From Chenopodium formosanum (taxonomy: Eukaryota; Streptophyta; Magnoliopsida; Caryophyllales; Amaranthaceae): a stretch of DNA of 64,000 bases. The position numbers and the translations under genes were made by a program. The notes under the pieces were generated by a model that made no database searches, was not told where the DNA came from, and saw nothing but the letters and a program-made list of their open reading frames with translations. The stretch covers positions 27,670,072 through 27,734,071 of the forward strand of contig CM044879.1 in the NCBI GenBank assembly GCA_024500155.1. The letters are read 5' to 3'. Of this stretch, positions 24,383 through 34,497 are shown piece after piece. Position 1 is the first letter of the stretch, and each line of letters begins with the position of its first letter.

Positions 24383-24600
24383 CACTACAAGAAATCAGGC
24401 AAATAACGACGGATTTCCGACGGAATTCCGTCGTAATCGGTTGTCGCAATACCCTTTGCCGGAAAATCAGCCTTTTCCACACTATTCCGACGAAAAAGGG
24501 TTCGTCGGAATAGATTTTCAAGCTCAACAAAGTCCGTCGGAAATTTCCGACGGATTGTATTCCGGCGGAAATTTCCGACGGAAATTCCGTCGGAACATTC
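24383..24600 (+). mobile_element. CACTA (En/Spm) transposon end
   Basis: CACTACAAGAAATC is the canonical plant CACTA terminus, here interrupting the AACCG-rich hAT copy. It is followed by dense subterminal repeats of TTCCGACGGAA and its complement (for example near 24418-24432 and 24535-24595), which bind transposase in this superfamily. The opposite terminus (ending TTGTAGTG) is not present before 26836, so the element is truncated or its end was deleted. No transposase. Confidence 0.75.
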
Positions 24601-25884
24601 TGATAAAAAAACAAAAAAAAAGGGTCTGCCCCGCCACCACTCCCTTCTAAAATCACCTTAACACCACCGCAACAAACCCCGCCCTCCACTAAAACCACCA
24701 CCGTAATTCACCCTACCCACCACCGCAATTCTCCATAACCCGACTTACAAAGACCCACCACCACAACCCATAACCAACCCAGATCCACCTACCTAACCCT
24801 AACCCAAAGCCAGATCCACCAACCACCCACCTAACCCAAACCGTAACCCACCCACCTAACCCAAACCCAAACCCAAACCCCAACCCAGATCTACCCAACA
24901 TTGCAATATACTGTCACAACATTTAGTAAACCTTAACTTCGAACAGTAAATGTTGAACTATCATCCTGTCCGACTCAAAAATCATAAAGGTATAAGGAAT
25001 TTCAATGACATAACATTTCTCAGTAATTCTAGCTCAAAAACTTCAAATTCAGCACAATTTTAGAAGCTCAAACAATCTAGCAATTCAATCACACTAAAAC
25101 CACCAGAAAAATCCTTAGTCCAACACTACAACAAAATCAACAGAAACATGTAAGAATTGCAAAAGTACGCAATACTCAAGCTCAAATCAAGCAATCAAAC
25201 AAACAAAATTAAGTTGAATTCAGCATATATAATATGAGTAAAATAGAGAGAAATTACAGTGAAGAATGAACCGAATTGGAAGGAAGAGGAAGAGGCAAGC
25301 ACAACTTCTAGCGATGAGACCTAGCACGACCAAATTGACGACAAAAACAGGAAAGTTTACCGATGAAAGGAGAATTGGAGAATCGAGACCAAAGATAATT
25401 GGAGTAGAGCAAAGTTAGGGTTCTGAAATTCTTAGATTGATCATTCTCTTGCGAAGGTGATGCAATTTCCATGGAGTTTCTCGATTCGGAGTTCATGGCT
25501 TTGTTTTGGCGCCGTTGACGAGTACAACCGTTTCGCCGGAGTAGTTCTCAACTTGTAATTGAGCTATAAACTGAATTTGATCACTCAAAACCTCGGAATT
25601 GGGTTTACAAGGCCAAATTCGACCATGAAAACTCTAGATCTAGAGTTTTCATGGTCGAATTTGACCTTAAAACCGTCGTTTTGCACCATTAATGTTGATG
25701 TAGAGTCTGTGTTGGTGTTGTTCACGACGGTGTAGTGGCATCTGGTGGTTGATAGTGTTGGCGGTGGTAGTATAGTCGATGGCGGCGTGGTAAATCAAAA
25801 GAGGGGGGAAAGAAGATAAGGAAGATGAGAGAAGAGAGAGGCGAGAAGAAGAAGAAGAAGATGAAAGAGAAAGGGTTTCATGTA
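24601..25884. other. Interior DNA of the composite element, captured fragment possible
   Basis: 24625-24900 is C-rich with CCACCACCG and AACCCAAACCC words. 25260-25560 is less AT-rich and carries a 62-codon minus-strand frame (25308-25496) starting MNSESRNSMEIASPSQ that resembles no family I know. It may be host sequence carried by the CACTA element, but that is inference. No splice-linked exons were found. Confidence 0.35.
25614..25663. repeat. Perfect 50-bp palindrome
   Basis: Two 25-bp arms meet at AGATCT with no loop, each containing TCGACCATGAAAACTC or its complement. Extension beyond the arms fails at one base and then continues partly. A loopless palindrome of this length would extrude a cruciform or hairpin. 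Confidence 0.9.
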
Positions 25885-26080
25885 AATCTAACCATTGATT
25901 TTTTAATCTATGGTTTAGATTGGTGATCTACGTGTGTTGTGGGAGAAAGAATCTAACCATTGATTTTTTTAATCTATGGTTAAGAGTGGTGATCGGTGTG
26001 TGTTGTGGGAGAAAAAATCTAACCATTGATTTTTTAATCTATGGTTGAGAGCGGTGATCCGTGTGTGTTTGTGTGTTGTA
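25885..26080. repeat. Three-copy 65-66 bp tandem repeat
   Basis: Units begin at 25885, 25950 and 26016 with AATCTAACCATTGATTTTT, then ATCTATGGTT, GGTGATC and GTGTGTTGTGGGAGAAA. The third unit degrades after about 26060. Each unit has a short inverted repeat (AACCAT versus ATGGTT). It sits inside the composite hAT/CACTA region. No coding role. Confidence 0.85.
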
Positions 26081-26835
26081 CATTCATCTACAAAAATATT
26101 ATTCCCTCAATTATTTAGTATTTTTTTGCCCCATCTGATCGGGATCAGTGCCCAAGACACGTATTAAAACATCTACTTGTATATCTTTATTTTCATACAC
26201 GTAAAAATTATAAAAACGTTATATTAATAAAATGTATAAATAGATAAATTTAAAAAGATCACTAATGAGTTTACAACTTTGTACTAATACATACGAATAA
26301 CGATGATACGAATATTTAACTATGAGATGGTTAGATGCCATGTGTTAGTAATGTGTACATATGATCGATTGAACTAATCAATATTACCTTGTTAATTAGT
26401 CATTAGTGTTTTCTTTCATTATACAAATCAAAGCACTTTGTAATATCTTCATAATTTCATGAAAATATTTAATGATAAACGAGTCATAATTATCAGTCTT
26501 GTTGACTAATCAAGTATAGAATTACCAAATTGCAAATTTCCATTTCACAAGAAGTCAAGAACTCATCAAATCATGATTATGATACTATGCGTAGTATATA
26601 AATGATTAAATAAGAAGCATATAATAACCTAATTGTAAAAAAATAATAAATTAATACACTAACTCTTATAATCTACTTCGTAATAAACTAGTAAAATCAG
26701 TATGACTAAACTTGAAACAGAACATAATATGTATTTATAAAATCAATGAGAATTTGTTTATAATATGATGCCTAAATAAGAAATGATTCGCGACTTGCCG
26801 ACTTTATATAAAACTTGTGAACGCAAAAGGTTAGC
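26081..26835. other. AT-rich interior of the composite element
   Basis: No gene, RNA or transposon terminus is recognised. In particular, no CACTA right end was found here. Confidence 0.3.
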
Positions 26836-27374
26836 AAGTACTATCAAATTTCAAACCAAAACCATTTGACTGCCCGAATCCAAACAACTCGATAAACAAT
26901 TTATTATTTGAAACCGAAAACCAACCAGAACCGTAATTTAGTAAACTTGAAATGGAACCGATATGAATAACGTTAAAGTGGTTAAACCATCGAAGAACCG
27001 AACCAGTTATAAACTGAACCGAAAAAGAACCGAACCAGTTATAAACTGAACCAAAAAAGAACCGAACTGTTTCTAACCCGAAACCGTTTCCAACCTGAAA
27101 CTGTTTGAACCGGGATAAAAACCGTTTACACCGCACCGTTAACAAACCGCAACCCGCCTGCACCGAACCGTTTACTACCTGGACTGTTTACAACCCGAAC
27201 CGAATTAAAACCGCTTAAGAGTAAACCGAAACCGAATCGAACCGATAACTATTTAAAACGAACCAAAACCGACCCGTGAGACAATTAAACCGATTTCAAA
27301 CCGACCCGATTAACTACTGAATCGATTTCAAACCAAACCATACCGAACTGTCAAACCGTTTTGACAGTGCTAAA
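26836..27374. repeat. Second AACCG-rich hAT-like copy
   Basis: Parallels 23965-24382 for most of its length (TATCAAATTTCAAACC, then GAACCG words, CCGTTTACACCG and AACCGCAACCCG). It continues to the right terminus, which the first copy lost at the CACTA junction. The left flank of this copy does not carry AATATTAT, so it does not look like an independent insertion with its own duplication. Confidence 0.65.
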
Positions 27375-27382
27375 TATTATGC

Positions 27383-28422
27383 ATGTAGTGGTACTTTTCA
27401 CAATCCAATAGGTTGAAAATTTTCCCGCAAAATATTTATCACATGTCACCTATAATAAATGGTACATTTTTCATCCTATATGTTTGCTAAATCAATAGGA
27501 GCTATGCGCTAAGGGTTAACTTGATAAACAAAATTCATTTATCAAATAATAAAATTGTAAATAAATCAATAATTTTGCCTAGTTATCATGACATATTTCT
27601 AAATAAATCAACTGTTGTAGGTCTATTTTTTAGTCATCATGACATATTTGTAAATAAATCAACTATTATATGGTCCATTTTTAATAAAAAGTTGTTGATT
27701 TATTTACAGCTTTGCCAATTGATAAACATATTTTGTTTATGAAGAAGATAAACTTGTATTTCTCAATTTTTACAACCTTTAAGGGTACACAATACATATA
27801 AAAGTGTTCAGGGGCACATGATACATTTTTTAAAAACTAAAAACTACATGGCTCAACCCCCCCCCCCCCCTTTTTCTTTCCCATTTTGATACTCAAGTAA
27901 AAAATTCCCAAGAATTTTTCAAAAAAAAATAAAATTAAATAATCCCATGAATTAACCCTTTTTTCAACTCACCGTTGACCAAACCACCATTAAAATTAAA
28001 AGGATTTATCTCATAATAATTTGTAATAAAATGAAAATCACAATTATTTTGGGGTTATTTGAGTTTCGGGATACAGGTTTTCAATACGCTCTGACGACCG
28101 CAAAAACCTGTAAAATAATGAATATTATGATATCAAAATATTCGCCTCCGGCGGTTAAGTTAGTAATTGAAAAACGAAGGGTATTAGATAGAAAAGGTAG
28201 AGAGAAGTTAGAGTACTAAATATATATTTTTTAAGTTATTTATCAATTCACCCCCATTATTAATGATTGGGGTATTTATAGGGGTCGTATATGAGCCAAC
28301 CTTTTGAATAATTTGGCCCGACACGAAACTCTTGGGTCGGGCTTAACTACCTCAAAACACTCGGGTCTATCATGAGGCATGGCCCAGAGCCATCTTTAAC
28401 TACGCGTCAAGAATACATATAT

Positions 28423-28460
<38 letters not shown>

Positions 28461-28867
28461 GTAAGGAAAGGTATATAAGTAGTTAGGATAGTCTTTTTTT
28501 TCAAGACTATACCTTAACTTATCAGGAAAAAAAAAATTACTATCTACGAACGGCTCAATAATTTGGTAAGCTTGCCTAAAATGACCTAAAGAAGCAACAT
28601 AGTCTGCTAACCCGCTCTATTAATATGGCACGAATCAACATAAGCGAAATTTCAAAACAGCTCTTTGACGTCTTTCATATAGTATTGACATTATAAACAA
28701 TTAATGCATATGCACACGATGCATTTGATAATTTCAAATTTTGATTATTTTATCAATTATTTATCTTTATCAGGCACATACATACATTATCAAAAAAGAA
28801 TACATGTTCACAAATAGCGATAAGTAACACACTACACCCCATCATAATAGGTTTACAATAATAAATA
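27383..28867. other. Intergenic with homopolymer runs
   Basis: Contains 14 C at 27857-27870 and 35 T at 28425-28459. A segment at 28300-28400 has GGCCCGACACG and GGGTCGGGC words reminiscent of other GGGTC-rich transposon ends. A 62-codon frame at 28031-28219 has no recognisable features. No gene is supported. Confidence 0.3.
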
Positions 28868-29398
28868 GGAAATTTTGACAATTATCACCTTCTATTATGT
28901 CCATTTTAGCAATTACCATCTTCTATTTTTTTATTTGAAAATTACCACCCTCTATTTTCAAAAACATCAAAAGTTACCACCTTCTTGCCTCCCAACTACT
29001 ACATGACGTCATTTTGGGCTCATTCTTTCCCTTTCCTCCCTATTTCCCTCACTTTTCTCATTCCTAACTCGATTCTCATCTCCCTTTTCACTTTTTTTCC
29101 CCCAAGCAATCAAAAACACTTCAATTCACTCCTCCAAATCAAAATTGACGAACAATTATTGGTGGTTTTGGGGAGAAAAAGTGAAGGGGAGATGAGAATC
29201 CAAATAGGAATGAGAAATGTGAGGGAAATAGGGAGGGAAGGGAAAGAATGGGCCCAAAATGACGTCACGTGGTAGTTTGGGGGCAGGAAGATGGTAACTT
29301 TTGATTTTTTGAAAATAGAACGTGGTAATTTAAAAAAAAAAATAGAAGGTGGTAATTTCTAAAATGGACATAATAGAAGGTGGTAATTGTCAATTAAA
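28868..29398. mobile_element. Foldback MITE, Mutator-like family, copy 1
   Basis: About 200 bp at each end are inverted copies. The left begins GGAAATTTTGACAATTATCA and continues through TATTATGTCCATTTTAGCAA; the right carries the complements AAAATGGACATAATAGAAGG and GGTAATTGTCAATTA. The interior is also palindromic around TTCACTTTTT-type sequence, so a 96-codon frame spanning it (28985-29275) is an artefact. A better-preserved sister at 50024-50588 has a 9-bp duplication. Here the right terminus has decayed and no duplication is visible. Confidence 0.75.
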
Positions 29399-30406
29399 TT
29401 GTTTAAACCTATGTGTTTCGTCAAATATACGGAGGGAGTTCTAAATATCATTTTTTTTTTTTTTTTTTAAAAAATAGTCTTGTTTTTTGCTACCAAACTT
29501 TGTCAACATGATTTCATTATTGATTTGATGATATATGAAATGCACAATTACTAGCAAGTAGCAATTACTCTACATATTATAAAGTTGTACTTCTTATTAA
29601 ACTTCAATTTCATAAAGGGTGGTAGGGACATTACTTGCATTATTAGCAACCACTTGTCTTATCATGTGGATAGTCAATAATCAATTTCTATATAACAATT
29701 TTGTAATAGCCATACTAATTTTGTAGCCATTATAACCCTTTGATTATAACCATGGATTTTCCGTTGTTAAATCTAAACCGTCCATCCATCCATTTACTTA
29801 CTAAATCAAAAAAATTTCTTTTAACTACACTTTTCTCTTTCACTTTCCCGTTCCCCTTTCCTTCCCCGTTCCCCTTCTTACTGTTTTCTTACATATGTAT
29901 ATATATGTATATATATATATATATATCGTGACGAATCTAACAAGATCCCACATACCTATATTTAATGTACAAAGCACAAAGCACAGTCAAAGGGAAGTGA
30001 GTGAATAGTTCTAAAGTCAAAACGTGTCAGTGAGAACTAACCGAACAATGAGAACTAAGAACTAATCTGGACTATCAGATCTAACACAAATAAGCGCGCG
30101 ATCAACAACCCAGATTGAATCATGCTTATTCAATCCATTTCCCAGAAACCAAGCGCACTTTCTCTCTCCTCAACCATTTTCTCTCTCCTCCATTACAACA
30201 AGCTTTTTATACCAAATTGGGTATAATTTGCTGTAAATTCATCTAGATCTTGCTAAATTTGCTTCAAATTCTTCAAGATCTTGCTGGAAATTTGAACTTT
30301 TCTTGATTAATTTGGTGAACTCAAGTCAAATATCTTCTTCAACTTTGAATTTTTTCGTTCGAGATGCAAAGTTAAGGTTCAAAACAGGATTAAATAGAAT
30401 ATACTA
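29399..30406. other. Intergenic, no gene seen
   Basis: Holds an isolated Stowaway-type right end (ACGGAGGGAG near 29430), a run of about 20 T near 29452, and a short TA-rich tract at 29895-29926. The stretch at 30110-30370 is less AT-biased, with TCTCTCTCCTC words and repeated TTCATCTAGATCTTGCT / TTCTTCAAGATCTTGCT segments, but forms no frame. Confidence 0.3.
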
Positions 30407-30793
30407 GGGCGCTTGGATTGAGAGTATAAGGGGTAATAAAAGTCAAACCAATTCAAGCAAAATTAATGTAAACATAGGAGAGGGGAGCTAGTGATGATGT
30501 GATTGTAAGAAGATTTATATAGTGATGGTGTGGTGATAGGTGAAGAAAGGGAACTATTACCCTATTTTGAGGGTAATATACTAATATGTTACAATAAGGA
30601 GAGGGTGGGTAACCAATTATCCTCATTTTGAGGGTAATGATTCCTCCACCTCTCTCATTTCCTTATGTCACTACAACCTTAATTCATTCATAAACACTTT
30701 GTCTCCCTATAATAATACCTCTAATCAACTATAATCTACCTAGTTTGACTTTTATTACCCCCTTAATTTATTACCCTCATTCCAAACGCCCCC
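30407..30793. mobile_element. Third Tourist-like MITE family
   Basis: The left end GGGCGCTTGGATTGAGAG and the right end (complement GGGGGCGTTTGGAATGAGGG) are PIF/Harbinger-like. The inverted repeat continues through GGGTAATAAAAGTCAAAC on both sides. CTA precedes and TTA follows, so the duplication is imperfect. Internal direct and inverted copies of TTTTGAGGGTAAT occur at 30568 and 30628. Confidence 0.7.
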
Positions 30794-30895
30794 TTAGTGA
30801 ACCAAATGACCCCTTAAAATAATAGTCATGTTTTGCAACAAAACGAGACTGTCAACTTAATTGTATTATTGTATTTTAGGGATATCTCTTACATA

Positions 30896-31178
30896 CTCCC
30901 TCTATTTTTAAATACTTGCTCCATTTCTCCATTTGCGGAGTTTTAGGAGAAATTAGAGAAAGTAAGAAAATATGGAGGTAGTGGGGTAGTTGAGAAAATA
31001 AAAAATTATAAAAAGCAAAAGTAGTGGAAGAATAGGAGGAGAGATAGTATTGTGTTGGGTCCACTAAGTATGAGAAATGAATTAAATATTGTAAAAGCTT
31101 TCCAAAAATGAAAATGGAGCAAGTATTTAAAAACGGCCGGAAAAGGAAAGTGAAGCAAGTATTTAAAAACGGAAGGAG
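30896..31178. mobile_element. Stowaway MITE, TTTTTAAATACTTGC subfamily, copy 2
   Basis: CTCCCTCTATTTTTAAATAC to GTATTTAAAAACGGAAGGAG, with TA at both flanks. It is in reverse orientation relative to the copy at 23609: the doubled arm is at the right (AAATGGAGCAAGTATTT, then AAGTGAAGCAAGTATTT). No coding content. Confidence 0.8.
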
Positions 31179-31299
31179 TAGATAATTGCTAGCAATCACT
31201 GTATGTACTTCGTATTACATTGCTATACTATATTATGATACTCAATTTTTCAAAAAATAGCTAAGGAGGTTAGGGAAGTGACTTACTAATTAGCAACTA

Positions 31300-31390
31300 C
31301 TCCCTCCGTCCCTTAATACAATGTCTCTTTCTCTTTATTATGTGAGGAATAAATGCTCAAAAGAGGCATTATATTAAGGGACGAAGGGAA
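31300..31390. mobile_element. Short Stowaway MITE
   Basis: CTCCCTCCGTCCCTTAATA at the left pairs with TATTAAGGGACGAAGGGAA at the right, flanked by TA. At 91 bp it consists mostly of stem. It lies 80 bp upstream of the Tat retrotransposon insertion. Confidence 0.8.
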
Positions 31391-31470
31391 TACTTTTGTA
31401 TTATCATAATATCATGTGATAATCAGTAGTTAATTAATATGTAATATCTAACTTTGTGTGCATAGGGGTG

Positions 31471-31897
31471 TGTTTGGACCCCTTGTGGGCCCACGTTCAT
31501 TAAATACAAAAATTACCAAAATATCCTTAGTTAAACCCTAAACAGGAAAATTTAATCATCATGCACGGCACGCATCCCGAGAAACCCTAATATAGCCCAA
31601 CAGGGCCTGACACGGCCCAGAACGGCTAGAAACCCTAATCCTAACCCAAATCAAATTAGCTAATCCTCTCCTATAAATGCTAATCTTCACAAATTAGCAA
31701 CGTAATTAATTTCTTCCACACACTCTCTCCCTCTCTAAAAATTCTCTCTCTAAACACAGTTTATTGACTTGACCGTCGGAGGGGCTTTCTCGGGAACACT
31801 CCCCAAGGCAGTTGAAATCCGTTGTTTTGCAGGACTCGGTTGGACCAGACGAGCGGGCTCCCCTACAACTCAGTTCCGAAATTCTTTTGCAGAAACA
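31471..31897 (+). repeat. 5' LTR of the Tat element
   Basis: Begins TGTTTGGACCCC and ends TTTTGCAGAAACA (TG...CA), 427 bp. A TATA box (TATAAAT) lies at 31672-31678, and CT-rich sequence follows, so transcription probably starts near 31700. It is colinear with the 3' LTR over its whole length. Confidence 0.95.
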
Positions 31898-31898
31898 A

Positions 31899-31916
31899 TT
31901 GGCGCCATCTGTGGGG
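31899..31916 (+). other. Primer-binding site
   Basis: TTGGCGCCATCTGTGGGG follows the 5' LTR after one base. TGGCGCC matches the 3' end expected of a tRNA ending GGCGCCA (tRNA-Asp is one such), and this primer type is common in Tat and Athila elements. Which tRNA is used cannot be settled from the sequence. Confidence 0.7.
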
Positions 31917-31935
31917 ACTCGTCAAACAAAAAGTC

Positions 31936-33690
31936 ATGGTTACCACTCGTGGAACCGATCCTTCCCAAAACGCTGGTGGGCAGAATCAAACCCAAGGTCA
32001 GTCACGCCCACCTCGTCAGTAGCGGAACAACTCGCAATCCAACCGTGAAGGTGAAGGTGAAAACATGGAGGTTGAACAACCTGTTGATCAAGGGAACCAT
32101 CAACCTGTGACTAGGCAAGATCTAGAAAAGCTGACCGAGCAGTTCATCACAATTCTCCAGGATACCCTTAGACAACTGACCGAAGCTGTGAAAAACAACC
32201 AAGCTGGACCCTCTCACCAGCCACCGAAAGACCAGGGACGCCAAGTGTCGCAGAACAATAAAAGGGCACAGCCCACAATGTTCAATTCCCCGACGAAGCG
32301 GAGGACAAAGCCGTAGGGCAAGCCCCTCGGTACTACTAGGTCTGCCCTTAGTAGATCTGGAAACCGTCGTCGATCTCCTCATGATCGGCCTGTCATATCA
32401 CCTGTCCGCGTAGAATCTAGCCGACACTCTACTGCAAGCTGACGCCGGAGGGAGGATGAACCGACAAACCGGGTTAGAGACCCAGATGCTAGACAACTCA
32501 TTGATGAGATGCGCTTACAACGGCGCGAGATGGATGCCCGAGAACTCATTAACAGATGTAGGATAATCGAGCAACGCCAAGCACGTGATAACGATGAGAA
32601 TAGGGCACGGAGTCGTATACGAAGACGGAGTTCGAGATCGCCTGATCAACGATCACCTTCTCGTTGGGAGGATGTAGGAGAATCAGAAGATCCTCCAAGG
32701 AAGGACAGATCTGAGCGAGATCCCATATCTCGTCATACAAGCCGTAGACCTCTGGAAGAAGGAAGAACTCGAGACCAAGATGAGCAGCCACCACGGTTGC
32801 CATCACATTTGTCTATGCCGCTAACCCCATTGAGCCAGGAGCTAATGAATGGCCCAAAAGTGGACAAGGTCAAGATGCCTACCATAGAGCTTTTCGCTGG
32901 AACTACTGATCCTGATGAGCACCTAGCCGCATATGCCGCGCAAATGAGTGTGCAAACAAGTTGCGAGGCCACATGGTGTAAGTATTTCCCCACCACTCTA
33001 AAGGGACAAGCCTTGTTGTAGTTCCAAAAGTGTGTGCCTAAAGGTAGCATCCATAGCTACCAAGACTTGGAACGTGTGTTTGTTAGTCGTTTCAAGCACG
33101 CAACAAGACAGAAGAAAACAAGTGTCAATCTGATGGCTGTGACACAAGGGAAGACGGAGACCTTGCAGAACTATATACGAAGGTTCAATCAAGAATCTTT
33201 GAAAATTCAAAACTTACCAGATGAGACAGTCCTAACAACCTTTTTGGCCGGGCTGAGTTCCACGGATTTCACATTTAAGCTGATCGAGTCGGGGGTTTCA
33301 ACCCTCACTGAAGCCATGGAACGGGCACACAAGAATATACAAGCCTCAGAAGTTTGTGGCACAAGCCGTGAGAATAATCCACCAGAGAAAAAAACGAAAC
33401 ATGAGGACGAACCTTCAAGGAGCCAACCATCCAAACGATCCAACCTGATCACAGATCATGGTAACGACCCTCGGTACAACCGTAATCGTCGAGAGATCTA
33501 TTTAGATATCAAAGAGAAAAACGTGTTGCCAAGGCCTCCTGTAGTTCGGACCCCTGAAGAGAAGAGGGACAAGAGACTCTGGTGCGAGTATCATCGCGAA
33601 TGCGAGCACACCACAAAGAATTGTAGGGAGTTAAAGAAAGCCCTTGATCAACTTGTTGACAAAGGAAAACTTAACAGATACCTCAAATGA
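31936..33690 (+). pseudogene. gag of the Tat element, interrupted by stops
   Basis: Starts MVTTRGTDPSQ just after the primer site, and a single frame runs to 33690 without indels. It is interrupted by in-frame stops at about 32020, 32314, 32440 and 33019. The region from about 32800 matches the Retrotrans_gag pattern (TLKGQALL..FQK, then GSIHSYQDLERVFVSRF, a helix-rich core and FLAGLSS). Near the C terminus a Cys/His cluster (WCEYHRECEHTTKNC) stands where the nucleocapsid knuckle lies. The product would form the cytoplasmic particle that packages element RNA. This copy can make only fragments. Confidence 0.88.
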
Positions 33691-34456
33691 CCGCTCGAAC
33701 AAGGAGAAAGAAAGGGCAAGAGAGACTCACAGCGACGACACCGGTGGACATGTCGCTGTCATTGCCGGTGTCTTAGGACTCGGAGGATCGATGAACAAAG
33801 CAAAAGACAACCTACGAACCTTGCAACATTAAGTGCTCAAGGTCACACCCACTTGAACGCCCTTTTCGCCTATCATGACGTTCGGGGGAAAGTCAAAACG
33901 CCCTTTGCAAGTCCCTCACGACGACCCCTTGGTCATTGAGATGAAAATTGCCAACTTCAGAGTTAGTCGAGTGCTCGTCGACAGCGGGTCATCAGCAGAC
34001 CTCATCACCCTTGATTGCTTGAGGCGTTTGAAATACAACGAAGAATATTTAGCACCTGTAGACAGACCCTTAATCGGCTTCGGGGGACAGTCCGTCTTCC
34101 CCAAAGGGACAATCCGTTTACCAGTTTGACTTGGTCCCAAAGGGAAAGGTAGATCGGTGATTGCCCACTTTTTGTTGGTGGACACACCATTGCCCTACAA
34201 TGTCATACTCGGACGACCATTATTGAACAAGGTAAAGGCGGCTATATCAGTCTAACAATTGCTCATGCAATTCGAACTTGAAGATGGAACAGTTGGGAAA
34301 GTATATGGAGACCAAGGATCCGCTAGAGAATGCTACGTCAATAGCTTGAAGCGAGCATCAGAAGCAGCCGCTAAACCATCGAAGAAGAACAAAGTAACCG
34401 ACCCTTCTGTCCTTTTCACCGAAGAATCAAGGGGGGTAGACAAACCCAGCCCATAG
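33691..34456 (+). pseudogene. Aspartic protease region of the Tat element
   Basis: Pol is in the +1 frame relative to gag. The motif LVDSGSSADLI (near 33980-34010) is the retroviral-type aspartic protease active site, preceded by MTFGGKSKRPLQVPHDD and followed by GFGGQSVFPKGTIRLPV and VILGRP-like sequence. Stops occur near 33830, 34127, 34252 and 34454, and a frame change between 34454 and 34498 separates it from RT. In an intact element it would cleave the gag-pol polyprotein. Confidence 0.82.
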
Positions 34457-34497
34457 AAGAAGACAAGGAAGAAGTCATTGGCACCACAGAAGAAACG

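Larger units (their letters stand above)
23965..27374. mobile_element. Composite hAT-like element with 8-bp duplication
   Basis: The left end TAGTGCTGTCAAATTTC is preceded by AATATTAT (23957-23964). The right end TTTTGACAGTGCTA is followed by the same AATATTAT (27375-27382). An 8-bp duplication with TAGNG-type ends is the hAT signature. The terminal regions (23965-24382 and 26836-27374) are rich in AACCG words. The second region contains its own left-end-like sequence (AGTACTATCAAATTTC at 26837), so the 3.4 kb unit holds one broken copy, intervening DNA with a CACTA end, and one near-complete copy. No transposase is visible. Minus-strand frames with repeated FGS-type residues are shadows of AACCG. 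Confidence 0.6.

Noticed and set aside
24144..24701. 185-codon minus-strand frame
   Set aside because: Translated AACCG-type repeat and C-rich tract crossing an hAT/CACTA junction; not a conserved protein.
28985..29275. 96-codon plus-strand frame resembling a hydrophobic protein
   Set aside because: It spans the palindromic core of a foldback MITE; the amino-acid pattern mirrors the inverted DNA and there is no codon or family support.
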